Assembly (NCBI RefSeq): GCF_945901735.1
Contig: NZ_CAMDLM010000007.1
Span: 62,001-126,000, forward strand
Length of the DNA stretch: 64,000 bases
Reading direction: 5' to 3'
Source: Limnohabitans sp. Rim8
GTDB lineage: Bacteria; Pseudomonadota; Gammaproteobacteria; Burkholderiales; Burkholderiaceae_C
The translations under genes were made by a program, and so were the position numbers. Each line of letters begins with the position of its first letter. Within the stretch, counting starts at the first letter, position 1. Positions 18,183 to 26,302 of the stretch are shown here, piece by piece. The notes under the pieces were generated by a model. It saw only the letters and a program-made list of their open reading frames with translations, had not been told where the DNA came from and searched no databases.

Positions 18183-19181
18183 ATGAAATTTTCTGCCCCT
18201 GCATTTGTACGCACCAGCCTGGGTGCCATCGCCCTGACTTTGGGCGCCAGCGCCATGGCCCAATCCGTGGTGCGCTTCCAAGACTATCCTGGCACCGGCA
18301 ATTTGCTGGTGCGTGTGGCCCAAGAACAAGGCTTTTGCCAACAAGCGGGCATTCGCTGCGAACTGCGCACCATCCCGGCCGCGCCATTGGGCATGCAGAC
18401 CATGCTCTCGGGTGACATCGAAGTGTTTTTTGGCCCGACCGAAGTGGCGGCTGCAGCCGTGGCCCGCAAGGCCCCCATTTCCATCATTGCCGCAGGCTTC
18501 GCTGACCCGGTGTTCTTCATGGCCGCAGGTGCAAAAACCGAATTGGCGACCGAAAAAGAAGGCTACCCCGGCGTGGTCAAGTCCTTCAAAGGCAAGAAAA
18601 TCGGCGTGACCCAACGTGGCTCAGGCGCTGAATTCCAGGTCATTGACATGCTGGCGGATGTGGGCCTGACCGCGAACGACGTGACCTTTGTGGCCGTGGG
18701 CGCACCCGACACGGCATTTCCTGCCCTCACACGCGGCCAAGTTGATTTGATCATGACCTTCCCGCCCACCGATGGCATGTGCGAGGTGCTGAAAGCCTGC
18801 CGCCTGGTGGTTGACCCCCGCAAAGGTCAGGGCCCCAAGAGCATGCTGGCCACCCGTGGCGGCGCTGGCACCATGGCAGTGAAGACCGAATGGGCAGCGG
18901 CCAATCCGCAAACGGTGGCCGGTATCCGCAGGATGCTGGATTTGTCGGATGCTTTCATCGCCAACCCGGCCAACTTCGGCAAGACACTGGAGATCCTGCG
19001 CAAGACCTTTGCCCTGCAATTGCCCAACGCAGACCAGATCGCTGAGGTCAGCCTGCGCAACTCCATCGGCAACTTCAAGGCCCGTGGCACCGTGCCTGCC
19101 ATGCAGGCGGTGGCCGATGCCATGACCGAAAACAAGCTGTTGCCCGGCAGAGTGGACATGGCACCTGCGGTCTTGCCTTGA
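18183..19181 (+). CDS. ABC transporter binding protein of BMC operon (NMT1/TauA-like)
   Basis: 332 residues. ATG 18183 is preceded by GGAG at the right distance and opens a signal peptide (hydrophobic SLGAIALTLGASAMA, cleavage near AQS). The mature part is NMT1/THI5-like: VAQEQGFCQQAGI, LSGDIEVFFGPTEVAAAAV, FKGKKIGVTQRGSGAEFQVI and GQVDLIMTFPPTDGMCEV. It delivers a small ligand, for example a sulfonate or pyrimidine-like compound, to the permease. It is the first gene of the operon that ends with the BMC shell genes. The substrate is not deducible by eye and is the key to the pathway. Confidence 0.88.
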   Translation: MKFSAPAFVRTSLGAIALTLGASAMAQSVVRFQDYPGTGNLLVRVAQEQGFCQQAGIRCELRTIPAAPLGMQTMLSGDIEVFFGPTEVAAAAVARKAPISIIAAGFADPVFFMAAGAKTELATEKEGYPGVVKSFKGKKIGVTQRGSGAEFQVIDMLADVGLTANDVTFVAVGAPDTAFPALTRGQVDLIMTFPPTDGMCEVLKACRLVVDPRKGQGPKSMLATRGGAGTMAVKTEWAAANPQTVAGIRRMLDLSDAFIANPANFGKTLEILRKTFALQLPNADQIAEVSLRNSIGNFKARGTVPAMQAVADAMTENKLLPGRVDMAPAVLP

Positions 19182-19209
19182 ACCTTGGCCATCGCGATAT
19201 GTCCAGGGA

Positions 19210-19980
19210 ATGTTCATGATCGACGCACAGCGCATCGACCTGAGTTTTGACGGCGACAACCTGGTGTTGCAGGGCGTAGACCTGCACGTCAAGGCGGGGG
19301 AGTTTGTTGCGCTTGCAGGCCCGAGTGGCTGCGGCAAAACCACATTGCTCAACCTGTGCGCGGGGCTGGTGGATTTGCCAGTTGGTCAGCGGCTGCTGGT
19401 GGCCGGCGAACAGCCTGCACTCGGCAGCCATGAGGTGGCTTACATGTTGGCGCGCGACAGCTTGTTTCCCTGGCTCAATGCACTGGACAACGCCGCATTC
19501 GGCCTGAAGGTGCGGGGTGTGCCCATCGCACAGGCCCGGGAAAGGGCCGCAGTGATGCTCAAGAAAGTCGGGTTGGGCGGGTCTGAATACCGACTGCCCA
19601 AAGCCCTGTCTCATGGCATGCGCCAGCGCGTGGCGCTGGCACGCACTTTTGCCATGCCATCGCCCCTGTTGCTGATGGACGAGCCCTTTGGGTCATTGGA
19701 TGCGCAAACCAAGCTGCAATTGCAAGACCTGCTGCTGCAGCTGTGTCAGGACGGCAACCGAACGGTGCTGTTCGTGACACACGATTTGTCTGAAGCGGTG
19801 GCCCTGGCCGACCGGGTGATGGTGATGTCCTCGCGGCCCGGCCGCATCGTGGCCGATGTGCAGGTGCCGCTGGCGCGTCCGCGCTCCATCCGCGAGCTGC
19901 AAACCAGCGATGACTTCCGCCGCACCTACACCCAAGTCTGGAAACATCTCGAAGAAGGTTGGGTGCACCATGAAGGCTGA
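19210..19980 (+). CDS. ABC transporter ATPase of BMC operon
   Basis: 256 residues with Walker A GPSGCGKT, Walker B LLLMDEPFGSLD and VTHDLSEAVALADRV. The signature motif reads LSHGMRQR instead of the usual LSGGMRQR. It is the TauB/SsuB-type motor of the transporter encoded around it. ATG 19210 or the ATG two codons later (19216, better spaced from AGGGA) may be used. It overlaps the permease start by 11 bases. Confidence 0.92.
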   Translation: MFMIDAQRIDLSFDGDNLVLQGVDLHVKAGEFVALAGPSGCGKTTLLNLCAGLVDLPVGQRLLVAGEQPALGSHEVAYMLARDSLFPWLNALDNAAFGLKVRGVPIAQARERAAVMLKKVGLGGSEYRLPKALSHGMRQRVALARTFAMPSPLLLMDEPFGSLDAQTKLQLQDLLLQLCQDGNRTVLFVTHDLSEAVALADRVMVMSSRPGRIVADVQVPLARPRSIRELQTSDDFRRTYTQVWKHLEEGWVHHEG

Positions 19981-20725
19981 AACACTTCGCACGCTGGCGC
20001 AGCATGCCCTGTTTGTCTGCGTGTTTCTGGGTCTGTGGGAGTGGGGTGCCCGAGTCGGTTGGGTGGACCCGAGTTTCATGGGCAGCCCACTCGGCATCAT
20101 CACGTTCACGCTGGAAAACCTGAGCAACGCCCGCTTGTGGGGCGATTTGGGCTACACGCTGCTGGCCGTGTTCGCGTCTTTTGTCATTGGCTCGGTCGCC
20201 GCCATGGTCACCGGCCTGGCCTTTGTCACCTGGCCCAAGTTTGAGGCGTTTTGCGATCCCTACATCTCGGCCTTCAATGTGCTGCCGCGCATTGCCTTGG
20301 TGCCCTTGTTCATTTTGTGGTTTGGCTTAGGCGTCGGCTCCAAGATCGCGCTGGGGGTGTCGCTCACCTTCTTCATCGTGCTGTCCAGCACGGTGGCGGG
20401 CATTCGGGGCGTCAGCCAGGACCATGTGACGCTCACGCGCACCCTGGGTGCCAGCAGTCGGCAGATGTTTTTCTCGGTCACCTTGCCGGGCGCTGTTCCG
20501 GTGCTTTTCTCAGGATTGCGCTTGGGCGTGATCTATGCCCTGCTGGGCGTGGTGGGCGCAGAAGTCATTGCTTCCGAGCGTGGCCTCGGGCAGCAACTCG
20601 CTTATCTGGGATCCACATTCAACGTCAACGGCGTGTGGTCTCTGCTGTTTGATCTGGCGCTCATCGGGGTGCTGATCATGAAGCTCATGAACTGGATCGA
20701 ACGCCGTTTGCTGCACTGGCAATGA
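19970..20725 (+). CDS. ABC transporter permease of BMC operon
   Basis: 251 residues, about six membrane spans, with the EAA loop VTLTRTLGASSRQMFFSVTL followed by PGAVPVLFSGLRLG. The true start is ATG 19970 inside the ATPase end; the frame upstream is a shadow. It pairs with the two preceding genes to make a TauABC-type importer placed directly before the TauD-like gene. Confidence 0.9.
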   Translation: MKAETLRTLAQHALFVCVFLGLWEWGARVGWVDPSFMGSPLGIITFTLENLSNARLWGDLGYTLLAVFASFVIGSVAAMVTGLAFVTWPKFEAFCDPYISAFNVLPRIALVPLFILWFGLGVGSKIALGVSLTFFIVLSSTVAGIRGVSQDHVTLTRTLGASSRQMFFSVTLPGAVPVLFSGLRLGVIYALLGVVGAEVIASERGLGQQLAYLGSTFNVNGVWSLLFDLALIGVLIMKLMNWIERRLLHWQ

Positions 20726-20762
20726 AGCCTGCAAGCCAAAACCACATCAAGGAGATACAAGC

Positions 20763-21821
20763 ATGAAATTCCGTCACATCCAAGTCGACCCCATGACGCC
20801 CACCATCGGCGGCATGATCAGCGGCGTTGACCTGAACACCACCCGATCAGAAGACGTTTACGAAGAGATCCAGCAAGCGCTGTGGCAACACGGTGTGGTG
20901 TTCTTCCGCAAGCAGGCCTTGAAGCCCGAGGCCTACATTCGTCTGGGCCAAAACTTTGGCGAGATGGAAAAGCACGAGTTCTTTCCTCACATAGAGGGCC
21001 ATCCACACATTCAGCTGATCTCGAATGAGGGCAACGAAGCCCCTGAGACCGACCGCTGGCACACCGACGTGACCTTCCGCAAAAAGCCCAACATGGTGTC
21101 CATCTTGCGCATCACCGACCTGCCCCCATCGGGCGGCGACACGATGTGGATGCACGGGGGCGCTGCGTATGACGCGCTCAACCCCGGCATGCAACAAATG
21201 CTGGAGGGCCTGCAGGCTGACCATGATTTGCCTTGGCACTTTCGCCGCATCAATGCCAACGAACGTCTGGCACAGCGTGCCTCGGCCAAGAGCGGCATGA
21301 TGGTGCAGGCCAGTGCCCAAGAGTGCAAGATGATCGAAAACACGCCCACGGTGACGCACCCGGCCGTGATCACCCACCCCTACAACGGCCGCAAGATTTT
21401 GTTCGTCAACTCGATCTGGACCAAGCGCTTGCTGGGCATGCACATGGACCTGTCCGAGTCGGTGCTGAACATGCTGTACGAGTGGGTCAAAAAGCCCGAA
21501 TTCATGGTGCGCTTCCGGTGGGAAAAAGACTCGGTGGCCATGTGGGACAACTGCGCCACGCAGCACTACGCCGTGTTCGACTACGCGCCGCACTACCGCG
21601 CTGGCCAGCGCATGACCTGCGGCAGCTTTGTGCCCACGCTCAACCCCGGTGCCGGTGCCGGTGCTGCGGCAAGTGGTCAGCCTTCGGTCATGCGCCAGCT
21701 GCTGGACACCACCCGCATGCAAGCGGCCAGCCCGCGTGAGCAACAAGCGGTCGAAGCCATCTTCAGCGCCCTCGAAAGCGTGGACCTGAACGCCGTGGCC
21801 AACGCCGCTCAGCGACGTTGA
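20763..21821 (+). CDS. TauD/TfdA-family dioxygenase homologue with altered ligands
   Basis: 352 residues, longer than typical TauD (about 280). AAGGAG precedes ATG 20763. TauD-type enzymes use Fe(II), O2 and 2-oxoglutarate to hydroxylate carbon next to a heteroatom, and with sulfonates release sulfite and an aldehyde. The proximal metal motif is intact (WHTD, H100 and D102), as is WDNCATQHYA near 261-270. The segment that should carry the distal His reads YRAGQRMTCG, with Gln282 at the ligand position, and no Arg is seen about eleven residues later where the 2-oxoglutarate carboxylate is normally held. The C-terminal 60 residues are Ala/Gly-rich then helical. Position between transporter and aldehyde dehydrogenase suggests it makes the aldehyde, but the altered residues leave its chemistry open. 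Confidence 0.85.
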   Translation: MKFRHIQVDPMTPTIGGMISGVDLNTTRSEDVYEEIQQALWQHGVVFFRKQALKPEAYIRLGQNFGEMEKHEFFPHIEGHPHIQLISNEGNEAPETDRWHTDVTFRKKPNMVSILRITDLPPSGGDTMWMHGGAAYDALNPGMQQMLEGLQADHDLPWHFRRINANERLAQRASAKSGMMVQASAQECKMIENTPTVTHPAVITHPYNGRKILFVNSIWTKRLLGMHMDLSESVLNMLYEWVKKPEFMVRFRWEKDSVAMWDNCATQHYAVFDYAPHYRAGQRMTCGSFVPTLNPGAGAGAAASGQPSVMRQLLDTTRMQAASPREQQAVEAIFSALESVDLNAVANAAQRR

Positions 21822-21840
21822 ACGTGAGACACCCTCTGAC

Positions 21841-23334
21841 ATGAGTTCCAGCAACCCCATCGATCTGGCCGACCACGACCTGGCTGCCTTGCAGGAGGCC
21901 CGCGACTTGCTGGGCCGCGCCCGGCAAGCCGCTGCCACGCTGGCGCTGTGGACCCCCGAAGAAGCCAAACGGGTGGCCAAAGCAGTGGCCGCCGCCTTGC
22001 TGCCGCGCGCCGAGTTTTATGCCGAGTGGGCCGTGCGCGAAAGCCGCATCGGCAAAGTGGCCGACAAGATCGCCAAGAACCAGATTGCTTGCACGCTGAC
22101 GTCGACCGCTTGGGACAACGTCGCTTTGGGTGGTGTGCGCCGCAACGATGCACTGCGCATCGTCGAAATCGGCCGCCCTGCGGGTGTGGTGGTGGGTTTG
22201 TCCAACTCCACCTCGCCGGTGGCCACCATCATTTTCAAGACCATCCTGTGCCTGATGACGCGCAACGCGCTGGTCATCTCGCCGCACCCGGTGGCGCTGG
22301 GCTGCTGCACCGCCGTGACCCATGAGTTGCAAGCGGCCATTGAAAAAGCCGGTGGTCCGGCACATGCCTTGCAGATCCTGACCCGCCCCACCGTCGAGGC
22401 CACTGGCGCACTGATGCGCGACAGCCGCACCGACGTGATCTTGGCCACCGGCGGCACGCCCATGGTGCGCGCCGCTTATGGCTCGGGCAACCCCGCCATT
22501 GGCGTGGGCTCGGGCAATGTGCCCGTTTATGTAGACGCCAGCGCCGACATTGAAGGGGCAGCAAAAACCATCGTTGCCGACAAAAACTTCGACCACGGCA
22601 GCCCCTGCTCAGCCCCTTCAGTGCTGATGCTGCACGCCAGCATCGCCACGCAGATGCAGCAAGCGTTGGCGCGTCAGGGTGCGCATGTGTGCACCGACGC
22701 AGAGGCACTGCAAATTCAAAACCACGCCTTCCCCGGCGGCAAGTTCAATGGCAAAGTGGTCGGCCGCCCCGCGTTTGAGATTGCCCAAGCCGCAGGCGTT
22801 CAGGTGCCGCAAGATTGCCAGGCGCTGGTCTGCCCCATCGCCAACCCGCAAGCGGGCCATGTGCTGCTGAAAGAAAAGCTTTCGCCCATCTTGGGCTGCG
22901 TGGTGGTGCCGGGCATGGACCAGGCCATTGAGATGGCGCGCCTGATGCTGCAGCACAGCGGCGCAGGCCACACCTCGGGCGTGCACACCGCCAACGCCGA
23001 GCAGGCGGTGGTCTGGGGCGCGGCGCTCGACTACTACCGCGTGGTCGTCAACGGCTCCACGGTGCACGACAGCACAGGGGCCAACACCGGCTTGCCCTAC
23101 ACCTTCACCATCGGCACGGGTTACGCGGGCAAAAGCTCGGTGGACTGCAACGTCGGCCCTGAACTTTTGGTCAACTGGAAACGCGTGGCTTTTCCGCTGC
23201 CAGGCGGCTGGGCCGGGGCCATGGCTTCGGGCGCGGCTTTGCCCGCCAGCTCAGGCACCGCGTCCACCCTCACGCCTGAACTTCAGGCCACCGTCCTGCG
23301 CATCGTGCAGGAAGAACTCGAACACCTTCGCTGA
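21841..23334 (+). CDS. CoA-acylating aldehyde dehydrogenase, BMC cargo
   Basis: 497 residues of the acylating aldehyde dehydrogenase family (PduP/EutE/SauS-like): SNSTSPVATIIFKTI, ILATGGTPMVRAAY, GVGSGNVPVYVDASADIEGA and the catalytic cysteine C256 in FDHGSPCSAPS. It would oxidise an aldehyde to an acyl-CoA with NAD+. After the core the chain has a small-residue linker (ASGAALPASSGTAS) and ends in an amphipathic helix, LTPELQATVLRIVQEELEHL, which looks like a C-terminal encapsulation peptide for BMC targeting. It starts 19 bases after the TauD-like gene and ends nine bases before a shell gene. The natural aldehyde is unknown. Confidence 0.92.
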   Translation: MSSSNPIDLADHDLAALQEARDLLGRARQAAATLALWTPEEAKRVAKAVAAALLPRAEFYAEWAVRESRIGKVADKIAKNQIACTLTSTAWDNVALGGVRRNDALRIVEIGRPAGVVVGLSNSTSPVATIIFKTILCLMTRNALVISPHPVALGCCTAVTHELQAAIEKAGGPAHALQILTRPTVEATGALMRDSRTDVILATGGTPMVRAAYGSGNPAIGVGSGNVPVYVDASADIEGAAKTIVADKNFDHGSPCSAPSVLMLHASIATQMQQALARQGAHVCTDAEALQIQNHAFPGGKFNGKVVGRPAFEIAQAAGVQVPQDCQALVCPIANPQAGHVLLKEKLSPILGCVVVPGMDQAIEMARLMLQHSGAGHTSGVHTANAEQAVVWGAALDYYRVVVNGSTVHDSTGANTGLPYTFTIGTGYAGKSSVDCNVGPELLVNWKRVAFPLPGGWAGAMASGAALPASSGTASTLTPELQATVLRIVQEELEHLR

Positions 23335-23343
23335 AAGTCCCCC

Positions 23344-23958
23344 ATGTCCACTTTGCGCAGCTATATTTTTTTGGACCGCTTGCAGCCACAGCTGATGTGT
23401 TTGCTCGGCTCTACCGCCCGTGGTTTTTTGCCGCGCCACAACGACGCGGCCATGGTCATCGAAGTGGCCCCCGGCATGGACATCGAGTGGTTGACCGACA
23501 TCGCGCTCAAGCACGATGATGTCAAGCCCGGTAACCTGGTGGTCGAGCGTCAGTTCGGCTATCTGGAGTTCCACGGCCAGTCTTCCTCGTCGGTCAAGTC
23601 GGCCGGTGCCGCCGTGTTGGATGCCATGGGCGTGAGCGAGAAAAGCGTGATCAAGCCCGAAATCCTGGCCTCCAAGGTCATTGACCGGGTCGATGGCTAC
23701 CACGCGTTTTTGATCAACCGCAGCAAGGCGGGCAGCATGCTCTTGCCCGGCGAGTCGCTCTACATCATGGAGATGACCACCTCTTCTTATGCGCTGCTGG
23801 TGGCCAACGAGGCCGAGAAAGCCGCCAACGTGAAGCTGATCGACTGCCGCTTCATGGGTCCCGCCGGGCGCTTGTATTTGTCGGGCACCGCATCCGACGT
23901 GCGCACCGCAGCGGCCGTGGCCGAGGCCGTGATCCGCGATGCCGGAGGTGTCGCATGA
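23344..23958 (+). CDS. BMC-T tandem-domain shell protein 1
   Basis: 204 residues consisting of two BMC domains in tandem; such proteins form pseudohexameric trimers that tile BMC shell facets and often carry a central pore. The first domain contains APGMDIEWLTDIALKHDD and LVVERQFGYLEFHG; the second contains AFLINRSKAGSMLLPGESLY and LLVANEAEKAANVKL. From memory the sequence resembles the BMC-T of the Rhodococcus/Mycobacterium (RMM) locus type; a database search is needed to confirm. It overlaps the next gene by four bases (ATGA). Confidence 0.92.
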   Translation: MSTLRSYIFLDRLQPQLMCLLGSTARGFLPRHNDAAMVIEVAPGMDIEWLTDIALKHDDVKPGNLVVERQFGYLEFHGQSSSSVKSAGAAVLDAMGVSEKSVIKPEILASKVIDRVDGYHAFLINRSKAGSMLLPGESLYIMEMTTSSYALLVANEAEKAANVKLIDCRFMGPAGRLYLSGTASDVRTAAAVAEAVIRDAGGVA

Positions 23959-24920
23959 GCACAGACGCTTTGCGCGAACAAATTCGGGCGCAGGTGCGCA
24001 CGGCTTTGAGCGGCAGCAAAGCCACGGGTGTGAATGCATCGGTGGCATCGGTGACCGCGTTGATGCACCGCTTTGAAGCCGGTTATGCCATCGCAAATGC
24101 CGAGGCCATCGTGGCTTGCTTTGCCCCCGATGTGGTGTGGACCTTGCCCGACTCGCGCGTGCTCCGTGGCCGCGAAGCCTGCCTGGCGTTTTTGAAAGAG
24201 CGCTTTGCCAGCCCCGCCGGCCCCAAATTTTCGGATTCGCACCTGAATGTGCTGGGCCAGACCGTGGTGCAAAACTACAAGGTGAGCGTGCCACTGCCCG
24301 GTGGCCAATCGGTCACGCTGGACGGCACCGATGTGTACCAGATTCGCGATGGCTTGATCGCCGTCAAAGACGCTTATTGGAAGCAGATCGGCGCGCCCAA
24401 GCCTGCGGGAGCTGGATCGCCAGCGCCTGCAGCCCCGGCTGCTGTACCTGCTGGCGTGGTGGTGCCCTTGCGCGTAGGCACCGGTGCCCACGCGCAAGCT
24501 TTGACAGAACTCTTCAAACGCCTGGCCGCCAGCCCGGCACTGCTGCAGGCGGCGCAATCGGGCCTGCTGCGTTTTGACATGCGGGTGGACGAGGCGGCGG
24601 TCAAGGCGGTGGCCGCTGCTGCACCTGCTGCACCCGTGACGTCGGCCATGGCCGCCACCACCGCCACCGACCCGGCAGCTTGCTGTTCGTCCTGCAAAGC
24701 AGGCAAGGCCTGCGAGTGCAAGGGCGACACCTGCGCACTGCACGATCACCCAGCCGAAGACCTACCCGAGCTCAAGGGTGTGATCGGCGAGAAGTTGCTG
24801 AAAACCCTGCCGCCGAGCGTCAAAACCGTTCGGCTGCACCCCAAGGCGGTGATGACCCCCTTGGGCAAAGAAGCCTTGCGCAAGCGCGGCATCACCATTG
24901 AACGAGGAACCAAACCATGA
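23955..24920 (+). CDS. SnoaL-like protein with Cys cluster, inside BMC operon
   Basis: 321 residues in several parts. Residues 32-146 form a SnoaL/NTF2-like domain (RFEAGYAIANAEAIVACFAP, VWTLPDSRVLRGREACLAFL, DVYQIRDGLIAVKDAYWKQI). A Pro/Ala linker (147-170) follows, then a helical segment (HAQALTELFKRLAASPALLQ and on to 212), a second Ala-rich linker, a cluster of six cysteines (C243, C244, C247, C253, C255, C260) with nearby His residues, and a C-terminal piece with MTPLGKEALRKRGITIER. Start and stop overlap shell genes on both sides, so it is an integral part of the operon. I do not recognise the full architecture. It could be a scaffold linking cargo to shell, a metal-binding protein or a small-molecule isomerase. 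Confidence 0.8.
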   Translation: MSTDALREQIRAQVRTALSGSKATGVNASVASVTALMHRFEAGYAIANAEAIVACFAPDVVWTLPDSRVLRGREACLAFLKERFASPAGPKFSDSHLNVLGQTVVQNYKVSVPLPGGQSVTLDGTDVYQIRDGLIAVKDAYWKQIGAPKPAGAGSPAPAAPAAVPAGVVVPLRVGTGAHAQALTELFKRLAASPALLQAAQSGLLRFDMRVDEAAVKAVAAAAPAAPVTSAMAATTATDPAACCSSCKAGKACECKGDTCALHDHPAEDLPELKGVIGEKLLKTLPPSVKTVRLHPKAVMTPLGKEALRKRGITIERGTKP

Positions 24921-25186
24921 AAACAGGAACCGTGATCGGCCGCATCGTGGCCAGCAAACGTCTGCCCGAGTTGCCCGCGGGCGCCTTGCTGGAGGTGCAG
25001 CTGGACTACCCCAAGGACGTGGTGGTGTGCTACGACCCCATGGGTTGCGGCATTGGCGAGCGCGTGATGATCACCATCGGCGCACCTGCGGCCTGGTGGT
25101 TCGCCCCGGCTCACCCGCGTGTGGTGGCCGATGCACTCATCATCGCCTCGCTTGACAACTACGACACCCCAACGCCGATGCGCTGA
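24917..25186 (+). CDS. BMC-P pentameric vertex protein (EutN/CcmL family)
   Basis: 89 residues, the normal size for the pentamers that cap BMC vertices. GTVIGRIVASKRLPELPAGA at the start, then VVCYDPMGCGIGERVMITIG and VADALIIASLDNYDTP match the EutN/CcmL fold. It is the only BMC-P gene of the locus, so all twelve vertices would be made from it. It overlaps the preceding gene by four bases and is 66 bases from the BMC-H gene. Confidence 0.93.
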   Translation: MKTGTVIGRIVASKRLPELPAGALLEVQLDYPKDVVVCYDPMGCGIGERVMITIGAPAAWWFAPAHPRVVADALIIASLDNYDTPTPMR

Positions 25187-25252
25187 GCGCATCTGTATTT
25201 TTTCCCTCAACCCTTCCCTCAACCCGTTTTTTAAACCCTCAAGGAGACTCAC

Positions 25253-25525
25253 ATGTCACAAGCCATCGGAATGATCGAAACCAAAGGTTATGTTGCTGCT
25301 TTCGCGGCCGCTGACGCCATGGTCAAAGCCGCCAACGTCAACATCGTTGGCAAAAAAGAAGTCGGTGGCGGCCTGGTCGCCATCATCGTTTCGGGCGACG
25401 TGGGTGCCGTCAAGGCCGCCACCGAAGCCGGTGCTGAAGCCGCAGGCGCGATCGGTGAAGTGGTGTCTTGCCACGTCATCCCACGTCCACACGCTGACGT
25501 GACCAAAGCCTTTGACGGCAAGTGA
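25253..25525 (+). CDS. BMC-H hexameric shell protein
   Basis: 90 residues, a canonical single BMC domain: [20 protein letters not shown], then [20 protein letters not shown] with the pore loop, then [20 protein letters not shown] and a C-terminus ending [14 protein letters not shown]. Such hexamers form the bulk of BMC facets. A strong AAGGAG ribosome site (about ten bases upstream) in a short leader of its own suggests higher translation than its neighbours, as expected for the main shell protein. It is the only BMC-H in the window. Confidence 0.95.
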   Translation: MSQAIGMIETKGYVAAFAAADAMVKAANVNIVGKKEVGGGLVAIIVSGDVGAVKAATEAGAEAAGAIGEVVSCHVIPRPHADVTKAFDGK

Positions 25526-25554
25526 TCGCAGGCTGTTGCAGATAAGGAGGCCGC

Positions 25555-26220
25555 ATGGCCACAACTAAAAAAACCGCAGCGCCTGCCAAGCCGGCCGCTG
25601 AGCTTCGGGTTTACCTGACGCTCACCGACCTGCAGCCGCAGTTCTCCTCGTGGATGAGTTCGCCCCTGGGCGCACGCGGCTACGTGGCGATGCAAGGCAC
25701 CCACGCGCTGCTGGTCGAGATCGCCCCCGGGCTGTCCATCCAACGCGTGATCGATCTGGCCCTGAAAGCCGAGCCCACACTGGAGCCTGGCATTCTGGCG
25801 GTCGAGCGGCAGTTTGGCGTGCTGGAGTTGCACAGCAACGATGGCGCTGCGCTCAAGCGTGCCGGCCAGGTCATTCTGGACTGGATGGGGGCCAAGGCCG
25901 AAGACCAGTTGCGCCCGCATCTGCTGTACAGCGACATTCTGGAAAACGTGACCGATCAGCACGCCGTGCTGATGAACCGCACGCGCCAAGCCAGCATGGT
26001 GCTGCCCGGCGACCACATGCTGCTGATGGAAGTGGCACCGGCCCTGTTTGGTGCCCACATGGCCAACGAAGCCGAGAAAGTCGCCCCCGACCTCACCTTG
26101 GTCGAGTGCAGCATGATTGGTGCCAGCGGCCGCATGTACCTGACGGGCAGCATGGCTTCGCTCGAAAAAGCCAAGGCGCATGTGGAGCAGTTGCTGGCCG
26201 AGATTCCGGGCAGGGGCTGA
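25555..26220 (+). CDS. BMC-T tandem-domain shell protein 2
   Basis: 221 residues, two BMC domains, clearly a paralogue of the BMC-T at 23344-23958 (both contain VERQFG, an EIAP/EVAP segment and a NRxxxxSMxLPG segment). It differs by a basic, Ala/Pro-rich N-terminal extension (MATTKKTAAPAKPAAEL) that may reach the lumen or outside. Ribosome site AAGGAGG is near-perfect. It is the last shell gene; the next gene, gnd, follows after 183 bases with a hairpin. Confidence 0.92.
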   Translation: MATTKKTAAPAKPAAELRVYLTLTDLQPQFSSWMSSPLGARGYVAMQGTHALLVEIAPGLSIQRVIDLALKAEPTLEPGILAVERQFGVLELHSNDGAALKRAGQVILDWMGAKAEDQLRPHLLYSDILENVTDQHAVLMNRTRQASMVLPGDHMLLMEVAPALFGAHMANEAEKVAPDLTLVECSMIGASGRMYLTGSMASLEKAKAHVEQLLAEIPGRG

Positions 26221-26302
26221 TGCTCGCTGGTTCGGTTGAAAAACCTGCCAAGCCAGGGCTTTGTGGCCCGAAGCGGGTCAGTTTTTTGGGTACCCCTTGC
26301 TG

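Noticed and set aside
20847..21980. 377-codon antisense frame across the TauD-like gene
   Set aside because: No recognisable domain, no ribosome site, and the sense frame has clear TauD-family features.
23251..24294. 347-codon antisense frame across BMC-T
   Set aside because: Shadow of the BMC-T and SnoaL frames, low-complexity residues and no motif.
25204..25231. CCCTCAACCC duplicated before the BMC-H gene as an operator
   Set aside because: A short imperfect tandem duplication in a leader; nothing ties it to regulation.
21841..26220. Carboxysome
   Set aside because: No RuBisCO, carbonic anhydrase or CsoS2/CcmM-type gene; the AldDH marks a catabolic BMC instead.
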